Positions 21,533-32,263 of a stretch of DNA of 64,000 nt are shown piece after piece. A program made the position numbers and the translations under genes. Source of the stretch: Anolis sagrei (taxonomy: Eukaryota; Chordata; Lepidosauria; Squamata; Anolidae); the NCBI RefSeq assembly GCF_037176765.1, contig NC_090023.1, forward strand, positions 143,316,366 to 143,380,365. The letters run 5' to 3'. Within the stretch, counting starts at the first letter, position 1; each line of letters starts with the position of its first letter. A model generated the notes under the pieces. It was given only the letters and a program-made list of their open reading frames with translations. It ran no database searches and had not been told where the DNA came from.

Positions 21533-22858
21533 CAATGTTTCTCAACCTGGGAAGCAGGACCCCTGGGAAGACCAGAGGGAGATTTCAGAGGGGTCATCAA
21601 AAACCATCAGAAAGCACATATTTCGGATGGTATTAGGAACCCCTTTGGGAGAAAGGCTCTTATCTTCCCTTTTGGAAATGGATGGATCCTCCCACCAAAA
21701 GCCCTTCTCCTGCTGTGATTGGCTGGCCTCTCAGCCAAGAGGAGGGCTGTTTCTGAGACTGTCAATTTCTCCAAAATCTCTCCAGTATTTTCTGTTGGAC
21801 ACGGGGGTTCTGTGTGGGAAGTTTGGTCCAAGTCTATCGGTTGGGTTCAAGAGGCTCTTTGACTGTAGGTGAACTATAAATCCCAGCAACTACATCTTCT
21901 AAATGTCAAGGTCTATTTTCCTCAAACTCCACCAGTGTTCACATTTGGGCATATTGCGTATTCGGGCCAAGTTTGGTCCAGATCCATCATTGTTTGAGTC
22001 CACAGTGCTCTCTGGATGTAGGTGAACTACAACTCCAAAATTCAAGGTCAGTGCCCAGCAAACCCTTCCAATGTTTTCTGTTGGTTGTGGGAGTCCTGTG
22101 TGCCAAGTTTGGTTCAAATTCCATTGTTGGTGGAGTTCAGAATGCTCTTTGACTGTAGATGAACTATAAATCCCAGCAACTACAACTCCAAAATATCAAG
22201 GTCTATTTTCCCCAAACTACACCAATGTTCACATTTGGGCATACTGAGTATCCGTGCCAAGTTTGGCCAAGATCCATCATTGTTTGAATAATCCACAGTG
22301 CTCTGTGGATGTAGGTGAACTACAACTCCAAAATTCAAGGTCAATGCTCATCAAACCTTTCCAGTATTTTCTGTTGATCATGGTATTTCTGTGTAAGAAG
22401 TTTGGTTCAAATTCCATCATTGGTGAAGTTCAGAATACTCTTTGATTGTAGGTGAACTATAAATCCCAGCAACTACAATTCCAAAATTCAAGGTTAATGC
22501 CCAACAAACCCTTCCAGAATTTTCTGTTGGTTGTAGGAATTCTGTGTGCCAAGTTTGGTTCAAATTCCATTATTGGTGGAGTTCAGAATGCTCTTTGATT
22601 GTAGATTAACTATAAATCCCAGAAACTACAACTCCTAAATGACAAAATCAATCCCCCCAACCCCTCCAGAATTCAGTATTCGTGGGGTATTTGTGCCAAA
22701 TTTAGTCCAGTGAATGAAAATACACCCTGCATATCAGATATTTACATTACGATTCATAACAGTAGCAAAATTAGGGTTGTTTTATGATTTTATGGTTGGG
22801 GGTCAACACGAGAAACTGTATTTAGGGGTCGCAACGTTAGGAAGGTTGAAAACTATAG
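21533..22858 (-). mobile_element. SPIN-like hAT element with internal tandem units
   Basis: Read on the - strand it has CGACCCCTAAATACAGTTTC, AACCATAAAATCATAAAACA, TTTTGCTACTGTTATGAATC, TAAATATCTGATATGCAGGG and CACTGGACTAAATTTGGCAC, the diagnostic interior of SPIN elements, and hAT-type ends (CAATGTTTCTCAACC / GGTTGAAAACTATAG). The middle is a tandem array of two alternating blocks containing TGAACTACAACTCCAAAATT and GTGCCAAGTTTGGTTCAAAT. No transposase. Confidence 0.75.
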
Positions 22859-23389
22859 GGATGGGTAGATAAAATGAATCGAGGGTTATCTTTAAAAAGA
22901 AGCAAGAAATCTGGTTCCCGGACTGGAAGATGTATTTTTTTTCTCATCTTGTCTGAGTGAGTTTACAAGGGTGGAACTAACCGGATCAGTCCCAGTATCT
23001 GGGATGGAAGTGGGGCGTCGTTTACAGGAGCCCCTTTTGTATGTGGGGGGGGGGGCGCTTTTCGGGGTGCACCGCCTCCCGATTTCGTTGACACGTGTAG
23101 GAAGCGGGTGCCTCTTTTAAGAGAGTGATCCCTCTGTAGATACGTGTATTTTTGAAACCAAATCTAGAAAGGGTGGATTCTGAAACGTCCGTCTCCTCTC
23201 ACAGCGCGGTTCTCTTTCCTCCCAGGAGGCTCATCCGGGTCCCTTTGGCACCCAACCAGGGGTGCTGCAGGCCTGGTGCCCGGCGGAGGGGGGTCTCCTC
23301 CTCCCCCCCTCCTTACCCCCTCCCCCTCCGGTGGCTGCCTCCCTTCCCTCCGGTTGTCTATTTGTCCCTTCACGGCTCCTCGTCCTGAG
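22859..23389. other. Unique DNA turning GC-rich
   Basis: No gene or repeat recognised. Contains a G run at about 23045-23055 and C/T-rich stretches after 23280. Confidence 0.4.
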
Positions 23390-23790
23390 ATGAGATTTCT
23401 CCTTTCTCATTACCAACCTTAATAGACCTTTCAGACCTAATTCCAGCCCCAGATATTATCTGACCCGTATAATTAATTAATTATCGCCCCAATATTATAG
23501 ATTATTAAAAATAGCATAACTAATAGTGTCATATCTCAAGCTGTCGGCTTTAATAGTCAACATTGTCTTGGTCTCCCTTATCAGGCCGGGACACCCGGCG
23601 CGAATATTGATTCCTGGTAATTTTCACCATCATCTGCCACCCTGATGGGTCATTGTCAGATTTCCTCCCGAGTCAGAGCTCATTTGAAATCGTTAAACCG
23701 TCGGCGAAGCGCCCGCTTGATCGGAATATTTCCTTCGCTTTTTTATTATTTCCTCGCTCTTCAATCTGTTTCAGAGAAGGAAAGAGAGAG
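23390..23790. promoter_or_regulatory. Candidate conserved enhancer block
   Basis: Repeat-free sequence of balanced composition with AATTAATTAATTATCGCCCC, AGATATTATCTGACC and CCCTTATCAGG (GATA-type sites), CGCGAATATTGATTCC, and CATTTGAAATCGTTAAACC. It is abruptly bordered by a 0.5 kb pyrimidine tract. The look is that of a conserved developmental enhancer; conservation itself cannot be seen from one sequence. Confidence 0.4.
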
Positions 23791-23999
23791 GGAGGGAGGG
23801 AGAAGAGGGGAAGAGGCAGAGAGCGCTCCTTCGCCCCCAGACCCATCGCAGCTCCCCCCACCTCCCCGCCTTCCCTTCCCTTCCCTCAGAGGACGTCAGC
23901 TTTTCCCTCGGCTGGCTGCCTTGGGGTCTTTTGTTGTGTGCAAAGACTTCGCCCTCTTCGTTGGCAGCCAACTGGGGGGCGGGAGCGTCCTCTCATCCC

Positions 24000-24535
24000 T
24001 CCAGCTGCGCCCTCCGCTCGTCTCCTTCTCATCCTCCTCCAGCTCCTGCTCTTCCTCCTCCTCCCTCCTCCCGCTCCTGCTCTTCCCCTCCTCTTCCTCC
24101 TACTCCTCCCTCTCTTTCTTCTCCCGCTCCTGCTCTTCCCCTTCTCTTCTTCCTCCTCTTCCTCCTCCCCCTCCCCCTCTTACTCCTCCTCCTCCACCAC
24201 CTCCACCACCTCCTCTTCCCCTCCTCCTTCTCTTCTTTCTCCTCCTCCTCTTCCTCTTGCTCCTCCTCCTCCCCTTCTACTCTTCCTCCACCTCCTCCTC
24301 CACCACAACCTCTTCCACCTCCAACTCTTCTTCCTCCATCACCACCTCCTCCTCCATCACCACCACTTCCTCCTCTATCACCACCACTTCCTCCTCTTCC
24401 GCCTCCTCCTCCACCATCTCCTCCTCTTCTTCCTCCTCCTCCCCCTCCTACTCTTCCCCTTCCTCTTCCTCCTCCTCCACCTCCTCCCCCGCCTCTTCCT
24501 GTTCCTCCTTCTCCTCCTCCTCGCCCAACCCAAGA
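24000..24535. repeat. CCT-rich pyrimidine tract
   Basis: About 530 bases almost entirely C and T on the + strand (CTCCTCCTCC, CTTCCTCCTC words). It yields long artefactual open frames in all three frames. Confidence 0.9.
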
Positions 24536-24949
24536 TGATGCTTCCCCCGCGGATCTGGGCCTAAAGCTCAGGGCAGTGAGTGGCTGAATTGTCTCACCCT
24601 TTGGGCCCAAGGGTCCTGCTTCTCCTTCCCAGTGTAGGGGAGTGGAGGAGAGTATCATTGAATCATAGAATTGGAAGAGTCCTCAGGGCCATCTAGCCCA
24701 ACCCCTTGCCACTTGGAGAAAAGCAGGATCAAAGTACTCCCTGACAGATGGCCCTCCAGCCTCTGTTTCAAAGCCTCCAAGGAAGGAGTTTCCACCACAC
24801 TGCCAGGTAGAACAGCTCTCACGGTCAGAAAGGTCTTCCTAAAGTTCAGGTGGAATCTCCTCTCCTGCAATTTGAACTCCGTGCTCTGGGTCCTTGGGCC
24901 TTTTCAGATGGGAACATGAGAGAAGGGGACATAAGAGAAGCCTCCCCTG

Positions 24950-25122
24950 GCTATATAACCCAGAATATCAAGGCACTTTGTGTTTTTTAATACATTGCAA
25001 CTGTACCCTCAGTTCACTTCTGATAAGATTAAAAAAAACTAGGTTATCTGAGTCCACACTGCCATTTATTCCAGTTCAAAGCAGATAATGTGGGATTTTA
25101 TTCAGCTATATGGAAAGGGCCC
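24950..25122. mobile_element. A-type palindromic MITE nested in CR1
   Basis: TATATAACCCAGAATATCAA on the left and CAGATAATGTGGGATTTTAT, GCTATATGGAAAGGGCCC on the right. Confidence 0.6.
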
Positions 25123-25264
25123 TAGTCTCCCGGGTGGCAGAAAACAAGCCTGTTTCCTCTTCCTTATGACACCCTTTCACATATTTATACATGGCTGTCA
25201 TGTCCCCCTTCAACCTTCCCTTCAGGCTAAACAGACCCAGCTCTTTAAGGCATTCTTCATAGGG

Positions 25265-25399
25265 CAGTGGTTCTCAACCTGTGGGTCACCAGGTGTTTTG
25301 GCCTACAACTCCCAGAAATCCCAGCCAGTTTACCAGCTGTTAGGATTTCTGGGAGTTGAAGGCCAAAACATCCGGGGACCCACAGGTTGAGAACCACTG
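25265..25399. mobile_element. Palindromic hAT MITE with perfect 8-bp duplication
   Basis: CAGTGGTTCTCAACCTGTGG to GGTTGAGAACCACTG, 135 bases, flanked by TCATAGGG at 25257-25264 and 25400-25407. The CR1 text resumes in register afterwards, which fixes the boundaries. Confidence 0.93.
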
Positions 25400-25619
25400 T
25401 CATAGGGATTTATAGTCTCTCTCCAGGACTTTGATAGTTTTAGTTGCCCTCCTCTGGACACCTTCCTGCTTGTCAATATCTCTTTCCAATAATTGAGCCC
25501 AGAACTGGACACAGTATTACAAAACAGAATACAGAGGCGCCATGAGTTCCCTTGGTTTAGACACTAGACTCCCTTTGATGCACCCCCAAAATCCCATTGG
25601 TTTTAAAGCTAATGCATCA

Positions 25620-26350
25620 CACAGAATCATAGAGTCATGGGCCATCCAGTCCAACCTCCTGCCAAGAAGCAGGGAAATAGCCTTTAAAGCACCTCGACAG
25701 ATGGCCAGCCAGCCTCTGCTTCAAAGCCTCCAAAGGACGCGCCTCCACCACACTCCTGGGCAGAGAGTTCCATTGCTGAATAGCACTCACAGTTAAATTA
25801 TTCCTAATGTTCAGGTGGAATCTCCTTTCCTGTAGTTTGAAGCCGTTGATCCTGTGTCCTAGTCTCAGGGACAGAAGAAAACAAGCCTGCTCCCTCCTCC
25901 CTAGGACTTCCTCTCACATCTTTATACATGGCCATCATGTCTCCTCTCAGCCTTCCCTTCTGTAAACTAAGCAACTAAGTATGTCCAGCTCTTTAAACCA
26001 CTTCTCATAGGGCTTGTTCTCCATTGTTGGCTTATGTTCTTGTTGTCTACTAGGACACATGGACCATTATTCAACTTATTGTTCAACTTGTTGTCTACTA
26101 AGACACATGGACTATTGGAGGGTTTTTTTCTGCCTACCTGTAGTGTGCTATATTCCTTCCTGTTGAAATTCATTTTCTTAGTCTTGACCACTAGTTCTCT
26201 AATCTGTTGAGGTCGCTTTGAACCGTCATTTGGAGTATTAGCTATCCCTCCCAATTTGGTGTCATCTGCAGATTTGATAAGCACGCCTTCCAAAACTTCA
26301 TCCAAGTCATTAATAAAGATGTTGAACATTACTAGGTTCAGGACCATGGC
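25620..26350 (-). mobile_element. CR1 LINE with RT fragment
   Basis: 3' end at 25622 (AGAATCATAGAGTCATGG). Further in, the - strand frame 26383-25967 reads FNIFINDLDEVLEGVL and SADDTKLGGIANTP, i.e. the CR1 reverse-transcriptase region with its (F/Y)ADD active-site motif changed to SADD, so it would be inactive. Confidence 0.88.
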
Positions 26351-26399
26351 GAGCACCAAATGGTGAGCACCCTTTGGGTTCAAACACTGTCTCTCTTCT

Positions 26400-26945
26400 T
26401 AGGTGATCCCTCTTTGTCAGAGTAGGATTTTCTTCCAAGTTCGATGTCCTGAGGGTGGGTCCGTAGGTGACTGTGGGGCCCTATTCTTGATCTGCATGTT
26501 CTCCCTCAGTGAGGGTATTGATTTCCAGGTGGAAGGCGTTCCAGTCAGGGTTAGCTTGACGCATCTTCCTCTTCGTGTATTTCTTTCTTTCGTCCTCCAT
26601 TCGCGCCTCTTCAAATTCTACAGCACTGCTGGTCACAGCTGACCCCCACCTGGAGCGCTCAAGGGCCAAGGCTTCCCAGTTCTCAGTGTCTATGTCAAGA
26701 GTTTTTAAGGTCGACTTTGATCCATTTTCCATTCTTGAGTTCAGAGTAGAGCAACTGCTTTGGGAGACGGTGGTCGGGTATCTGGACATTCTCGTTCTAG
26801 GAGTTGCATGTGACTCCTATAGATAGTCCACATTTTGCAGGCATATAGCAGGGTTGGGAGGACAATAGCTTTATAAACAAGCACCTTGGTATTCCTAAGG
26901 ATGTTTTCAAACACTCTGTGCTTCATTCGGGGAAAAATGCTGCAC
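26400..26945 (-). mobile_element. LINE fragment, RT C-terminal part, clade uncertain
   Basis: - strand: VLVYKAIVLPTLLYACKMWT, YRSHMQLLER, then LDIDTENWEALALERSRW and KRKMRQANPDWN. This is the familiar 'LLYGxExWTVYRRH' end of a vertebrate LINE. A second copy lies at 57375-58260. R4-like is my guess. Confidence 0.65.
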
Positions 26946-27132
26946 TCGCAGAGCTCGGGCGGTGCTGTATTTCAGTGCCTATGTTGACTTTTGTGGAGAG
27001 GTGGCTGCCAGGGGAGCGGAAATGGTCAAACACTGATTCAATTACAGATCCATACAACAGCAGAGCCTCCTCAGAGCCCTGCTCAGGAGTCCATGCACTC
27101 AAGGAGGGAGGGAGACCTCTGAGGCTCTACCT

Positions 27133-27267
27133 CAGTGGTTCTCAACCTGTGGGTCCCCAGATGTTTTGGCCTTCAACTCCCAGAAATCCTAACAGCTGGT
27201 AAACTGGCTGGGATTTCTGGGAGTTGTAGACCAAAACACCTGGTGACCCACAGGTTGAGAACCACTG
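27133..27267. mobile_element. Palindromic hAT MITE with perfect 8-bp duplication
   Basis: CAGTGGTTCTCAACCTGTGG to GGTTGAGAACCACTG, 135 bases, flanked by CTCTACCT at 27125-27132 and 27268-27275. Same length and family as 25265-25399. Confidence 0.93.
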
Positions 27268-27284
27268 CTCTACCTCTTGGAGGG

Positions 27285-27485
27285 AACCCAGTTGTGCAAT
27301 GGGTTGAACCCTTGTGCCCTGAGGTCAGCGGTTAGAAATTGGAGACATGAGAGAAGCCTCCCACAAGGATGGTAAAACATTAAAACATCCGGGCTTCCCC
27401 TGGGCAACGTCCTTGCAGACGGCCAATTCTCTCACACCAGAAGCGACTTGCAGTTTCTCAAGTCGCTTCTGACACACACACACAA
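27285..27485 (+). mobile_element. tRNA-type SINE, complete-looking
   Basis: Starts with a tRNA-like GTTGTGCAATGGGTTGAACC, box B-like GCGGTTAGAAATT, then CATGAGAGAAGCCTCCCACA, GGGCAACGTCCTTGCAGACG and the hairpin AGAAGCGACTTGCAGTTTCT..AAGTCGCTTCTGACA. Confidence 0.75.
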
Positions 27486-27659
27486 TCCCTTGGAAGATGT
27501 TTGAGTGCCAACAGAAGGAAGGGGAAAGGGGATGTCTTCTTTGCAAGGACTTGATTTTAGGATGCCCCCTCCTTCAAGTCCCAAAGCCCAGGTCTCCCTT
27601 TGGATGGGGGGGGGGGGGGTGGCGCCCAGGAAAGCAGCCAGAAGGGGGAGCAGAGACCC

Positions 27660-27830
27660 CCGCCGTTTTAATAGATCCTCCGAGGATTTCCCCGGGAGCA
27701 TTATTTAAACTTCTAATTATGATTCATGCGTGTGATAATATTAATTTAATAATCAAGGAGCTGTGCAGGAAGCATTAACCTCAATTAAGCTCATTACTGG
27801 CCTAACCTGGGAATCCCCGGGGCGGCTCAA
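27660..27830. promoter_or_regulatory. Candidate conserved regulatory block
   Basis: Unique sequence between G-rich runs: AACTTCTAATTATGATTCAT, GTGATAATATTAATTTAATA, CTCAATTAAGCTCATTACTG. Dense TAAT sites in a GC-rich neighbourhood stand out strongly. Confidence 0.4.
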
Positions 27831-28204
27831 TCTTCTGCTGCTGGGAGTGGGAGGAGATGGCGGGGCGGAGAAGGAACGGGGGGGGGGGGGGGGGGCGTTG
27901 GATCAGCCCCGTCACTTGCCCCCTCGCCCTTCCCCTTCCCTCCCCCCAGAGGTGGACGTTGAGGGCCGTTTCTCACCTTTCCCTGCCCTATTCCTGGAAG
28001 GCGCTTCGGATCTCCTGCGAGGAGTGCTTTCCAGGCGCAGAGCCTCCCCTTCCGAGAGCCCTCCACGCGTGGGAGGCCTTCGGGGAGAGCCTCTCCCCCC
28101 CCCCCCTCTTTTGACCTTTGGCTGCTTCCGATCCAGACACAGGCCAAAAGGGGAACGCAGCCCCCTCCCCTCCCTTTTCCTCCCCCCCCCCCCAGTACCC
28201 CCGC

Positions 28205-28390
28205 CCCCCAGTAAATCCATCAAAGTGACCTTCCCAATATAACAAGGGCTGCTAAACTGTTTTACCACCACGATAAATGTCCTTAATTACCCGGAGATCT
28301 GCCTGCGCCGCGGCAGGGCGATGATGAATGGACCGAAGGAGGAGGTTCATTTGTGGGCTGGACGTGGGAAGCTCTAATTAAAAAATGAAG
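28205..28390. promoter_or_regulatory. Candidate conserved regulatory block
   Basis: Repeat-free: ATCCATCAAAGTGACCTTCC (TCF-type ATCAAAG word), TAAACTGTTTTACCACCACG, AATGTCCTTAATTACCCGGA and GCTCTAATTAAAAAATGAAG. Flanked by poly-C/poly-G runs. Confidence 0.4.
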
Positions 28391-28465
28391 TTGGGGGGGG
28401 GGGTCCTCAGGGGCGCCCCCTCCCGAGTACTACCCAAAACAGGGGGGAATGTCATTTTTACTTTA

Positions 28466-28800
28466 GGTTGTTGTGAGTTTTTCGAGCTGTATGATCATAT
28501 ACCAGAAGCATTCTCTCCTGACGTTTCGCCTGCATCCTCAGAGGTTGAGGGGTCTGTTGGAAACTAGGCAAATGGGTTTATATATCTGTAGAATTTCCAG
28601 GGTGGGGGGGGGGGGGGAAGAACTCATGTCTGCTGGAGCTAGGTGTGAATGTTTCAACAGGCCACCTTGATTAGCATTGAATGGCCTTGCAGCTTCAAAG
28701 CCTGGCTGCTTGCTGGCCGGGAGCATCCTTTGTTGGGAGGCGATAGCTGGTCCTTATTGCTTCCTAACTGATTCTGGCTATGAAAGCCTTCGACAACACA
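28466..28800 (-). mobile_element. Penelope 3'-tail fragment
   Basis: TTGTTGTGAGTTTTTCGAGC, GACGTTTCGCCTGCATCC, CCACCTTGATTAGCATTGAA and CTATGAAAGCCTTCGACAAC. A further piece of the family (GGCATTCAATGGCCTGGCAG) lies at 28926-29020. Confidence 0.75.
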
Positions 28801-29084
28801 AACTATCTATCATAAGTGAATTATAGCACTATTATTGTAGAGTGTTAACAGGCTCATGATTATTTTCTACTACCACATTGCAGGGTTGATTTTGACCTTA
28901 ACTATGTATTACTGGAGTTATTTGTGGCATTCAATGGCCTGGCAGTTTCAAGACCTGAAGTCTGACTGCCTGGGGGAATCCTTTGTTGGGAGCTGGCCCT
29001 TCGACACTACATTTTTATTTTGCCTCACTACATGTATATAACAGACTCTTCCCCCCCCCCCCCCCTTTTGCACCAGCTCCAGGA

Positions 29085-29700
29085 GCTGCCAATGCCAACA
29101 CATCTCTGGGCAGAATTCAAAGTGCTGGTTTTCACCTCCAAAGCTCAGATCCGGGTTATTTGAAAAAACAGTATTGTTAGAAATCTGCAATCCCCTGCCT
29201 TCCCTTTATCCCACCATTTTCTGTGGCTGTTCCCAGGCTCTAGAATTCCCCCCAAGAGAGAGCAGGCGGGCCCCATCCCTGCTTGCCTTCCACAGGCAGG
29301 TCAAAACATACCTCTGCTGCCAGCATTTGGGGCAACCTGAGGGACACATTGCTGCAGAGGGGGGATATTTTGCTTTAAATGTCATTTTAATTAGTATGAG
29401 GGCCCTTGCAGGCAGGCCCTATATCCCAGGATCTGATCCCAGGTTTTCTGCTTTAAACTGGATTATATGATTCTGGGATATAGGACCTGTCTGGAAGGGC
29501 CCTGGGTCTTTTTATTCTACCTTAACTGTCTTTTAACTTGTATCTGTGACACAAATACTGAATGGTTTGTTTTTAGATTGTTTGGAAGGTTTGCATTTCC
29601 TATGTTTTTAAAATGTTTTGGGTGGTGTCATGTAATTGTAAACCACCCATGGGGAGAAAGGCAGGTCAGAAATAAAGTTAATGAAATATAACATTATTAT
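29085..29700 (+). mobile_element. L2-type LINE 3' region with nested MITE
   Basis: GGGCAGAATTCAAAGTGCTG (RT tail), TGCCTTCCACAGGCAGGTCA, and the 3' end TGTAAACCACCCATGGGGAG with GAAATAAAGTTAATG. A B-type MITE (about 29400-29503) is inserted in it. Confidence 0.75.
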
Positions 29701-29724
29701 ATTATAATGTATAAAATAATATAC

Positions 29725-30237
29725 TTGTATTTACTCGAGTCTAATGCGCATCTCAATTTAATATAATGCACATCTCCATTTTCAAAACCCTGGCAGCAAA
29801 AAAGGTATTTGCTGGCAAATGTAATGCTTAGGAGCAGTTTGGCCAATTTCTTCTTTAAAAACAGACGTGTTAGAACACCAAACTTTCAAGAATGGAGAAG
29901 AAAACCTTGGGGTGCATCTATGCTGTAGAGCTAATCCAGTTTTAACTGCTCTGACTCATTACCAAGGGGTCTGTAGTTTGGGATCATGGGGGCTGCCAAA
30001 GAAGGCTGATGCCTCACCAAACTACAAATCCCAGCATTGCATAGCATTGAGTTATGGCCATTATATTAGGGATGAGGTCCCTCAAATAGGAGCTCTAAGT
30101 GCAGCTCCTGAAGCAGCCTCCCCTTTGGCTTTCACTCAGCACTAAGATGATCATATTATGCAAATCTAATGCGCACCCTAATTTTGGGAAAGTAATTTAG
30201 CCAAAAAAGGGTGAGTATTAGATTCAAGTAGATACGG
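29725..30237. mobile_element. Non-autonomous DNA transposon with nested C-type MITE
   Basis: CTTGTATTTACTCGAGTCTA at the left and TATTAGATTCAAGTAGATAC at the right are inverted. A C-type palindromic MITE (about 29911-30060, GGTGCATCTATGCTGTAGAG) is nested inside. Confidence 0.6.
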
Positions 30238-30276
30238 TAATATAGTAATATAATATAGTAAATACGGTAATATAGT

Positions 30277-30365
30277 ATTGTAAAATATAATATAATATAA
30301 TATAATATAATATAATATAATATAATATAATATAATATAATATAATATAATATAATATAATATAA
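30277..30365. repeat. (ATAAT)n microsatellite
   Basis: About 17 perfect pentanucleotide units immediately beside a SINE. Confidence 0.95.
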
Positions 30366-30545
30366 TCGTGTCAGAAGCAAGTCGCTTCTGGTGTGAGAAT
30401 TGGCCGCCTACAGAGACGTTGCCCAGGGGACGCGAGAATGTATTACCATCTTGCTGGGAGGCTTCTCTCATGTCCCTACAAGCTAGAGCTGACAGATGGG
30501 AGCTCACCCCGTCTGGATTCGAATCTGTCCGCACAAGCACCACCA
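30366..30545 (-). mobile_element. tRNA-type SINE
   Basis: CGTGTCAGAAGCAAGTCGCT and GAGGCTTCTCTCATGTCC: inverse of the family at 27285, with tRNA-like GGATTCGAATCTGTCCG near its 5' end. Confidence 0.7.
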
Positions 30546-30734
30546 CGGCTCTATTACATATTGCAATACAATGTCATATAGTGTAATATCATAATATAAT
30601 GTTGGGTGGTGAAGGGGGAGAAGGCCTGTGGGGTGTGCGTGGGCTCAAGCACAACCAGCATCCACACCTGGAGGGGCTCCAAGCCTAACCAGGGGATTTG
30701 CTGAGGCCTAGCTACTCCTCCCCTCCCTCCCCAA

Positions 30735-30875
30735 ATCTCTCGGCTGTCACAATCCAGCGAGGCCCCCGACGGAGAGCCAACTTTCCCCAGAACAGATAAA
30801 CTGGAGATGGCAGATGGATGGAGATTGCGCAAATGAGCCTCTAATTGACAATCAATTGTGATTAGGAGCACGAGG
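30735..30875. promoter_or_regulatory. Candidate conserved regulatory block
   Basis: ACAGATAAACTGGAGATGGC, GATTGCGCAAATGAGCCTCT and AATTGACAATCAATTGTGAT (inverted ATTGAC/CAAT pair, SOX- and HD-type words). Repeat-free, about 2.5 kb upstream of the NKX1-1 start. Confidence 0.42.
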
Positions 30876-31129
30876 AGAAGGAGGAGGAGCGGCCCGGGGC
30901 GCGCGCACCTCCTTCCCTTCCTGAGGGTGGGCGCGCGCACGGAGGGCCAAGAGCCGGAAGCAGGATCCCGCGGGGACCCTCTCCTCCTTCCATCGTGGGA
31001 ACCTGGCTCCAAGGAGCAGCGGGCCCTTCTTCTGGCAGGGAAAAGGGGGCTCCTCCTCCTCCTCCTCGGGGGGGGGGGGGGTTGGGGGGGCTGTCCCCAG
31101 CCCCTCCTCCCCCCCCCCCCGCTTCCCCG

Positions 31130-31440
31130 GGCCCGCCTTGCTCCCTTGGGCCGCTCGGCTGATGGGCTAATCATGTCCGAGCCCGACCAAAATTACAGCT
31201 GATTGCTTTCCCCATTATGCCTTCCCCGTTTTAATTTCTCCTTTCCAAAGGATCATTGCTCGCGGTAATTGCCAAGGACCTGCCCTTGTATGTGTCACTA
31301 GCCTCGGAGGGGGCGAAAGGGGAGGGGGGAGGAAGAGGGAAAAGAAATCATATTTTTTTTCTAAAATTAAAAAGCTCAATTTTTGTTCTGACGCCCGAAA
31401 AAAGAAGAGAATGAATGCCAAGGATCGAATTCTAGAAACT
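31130..31440. promoter_or_regulatory. Candidate conserved regulatory block
   Basis: GGCTGATGGGCTAATCATGT, CCAAAATTACAGCTGATTGC, CCCCGTTTTAATTTCTCC and GCTCGCGGTAATTGCCAAGG. Balanced, repeat-free sequence between a CpG-rich stretch (30870-31130) and MITEs. Confidence 0.42.
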
Positions 31441-31465
31441 TTCTGGCGGATTATTATAACTGGAT

Positions 31466-31555
31466 ATTTTGGGCTGCCCTATATGGCAGTGTAGACTCGG
31501 GCAATCCAGCTCGAAGCAGACAATCTGGATTTTATAGGGCAGTGGAGATGCGGCC
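31466..31555. mobile_element. B-type palindromic MITE, partial
   Basis: CCCTATATGGCAGTGTAGAC and CAATCTGGATTTTATAGGGC ... GAGATGCGGCC. Confidence 0.5.
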
Positions 31556-31605
31556 TGAGTCTCCTTCCAGAGAATGGCCTCTGGGAATTTTTCCCACCTT
31601 GTCCA

Positions 31606-31747
31606 AGGCCGGAATCACTGGATTGCTGTGAGTTTTCCGGGCTGCATGACCATGTTCCAGAAGCATTCTGGAACGTCAGGAGAAACGTCAGGAGAGAATG
31701 CTTCTGGAACATGGCCATACAGCTCGGAAAACTCATAGCAACACAGT
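31606..31747. mobile_element. Hairpin-shaped Penelope 3'-tail derivative
   Basis: Arm GAGTTTTCCGGGCTGCATGA, CCATGTTCCAGAAGCATTCT is followed at once by its inverse GAATGCTTCTGGAACATGGC, CATACAGCTCGGAAAACTCA. Near-complete palindrome of ~140 bases. Confidence 0.75.
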
Positions 31748-31919
31748 TATCTCACGTTGTTTGGGCACGAGACTGAGTGAGCTTCTATACCAGCCCCCCC
31801 CCCCCCCCAATCGAGTCTTCAAACTGTTTTGGACTTCAACTCCCAGAAGTCACCGCTGCTTTGGGATTCTGGGAGCTGAGGTCCAAAACATCTAAAAGGC
31901 GTACTTTGGGAAACACAGT

Positions 31920-32203
31920 TGGATTCCACTTTACTTGGCCAATGCTGTGGAGTCTAAAATGACTGTTTAGCCTGCTTTGCCCAAACATTGCTGCTGCCTC
32001 ACAGCAAACTGCAACTTCCAGCATTCCGTAGAATTGAATTCTTTGTTGTTGCTCATTCGTTCAGTCGTTTCCTCATGTACCAGCCCACGCCAGAGCTCCC
32101 TGTCGGCCGTCACCACCCCCAGCTCCTTCAAGATCAATCCAGTCACTGGACTGAGTTCTTACATTGCTGTAAAACTGTATTCGTTCTACAGTGTAGCCGC
32201 CCC
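31920..32203. mobile_element. C-type MITE split by a BovB tail
   Basis: Outer arms of a C-type MITE (GCAAACTGCAACTTCCAGCA ... TTCGTTCTACAGTGTAGCCG). About 32044-32147 is a - strand BovB 3' end (GTTGCTCATTCGTTCAGTCG, CACCCCCAGCTCCTTCAAGA). Confidence 0.65.
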
Positions 32204-32263
32204 CTGAGAGTCTGCAAGACCAGGGTTCAAATCCTCGCTGAGGCAGAAAGGTCCACTGTCGCC

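Larger units (their letters stand above)
24655..25520 (-). mobile_element. CR1 LINE 3' region with two nested MITEs
   Basis: The - strand matches CR1 from TTGAATCATAGAATTGGAAG (3' end) through CAGGTGGAATCTCCTCTCCT to ATTGAGCCCAGAACTGGACA. Interrupted by an A-type MITE (about 24950-25122) and a hAT MITE (25265-25399). Confidence 0.85.

Noticed and set aside
21525-22858. 8-bp target duplication ATCTATAG/AACTATAG around the SPIN-like element
   Set aside because: The right-hand match overlaps the expected terminal inverted repeat, so it cannot be counted as a duplication.
23645-24587. Overlapping 297-, 303- and 218-residue open frames
   Set aside because: All three + frames are open at once because of a CCT-rich tract. 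The upstream part lies in the candidate enhancer block.
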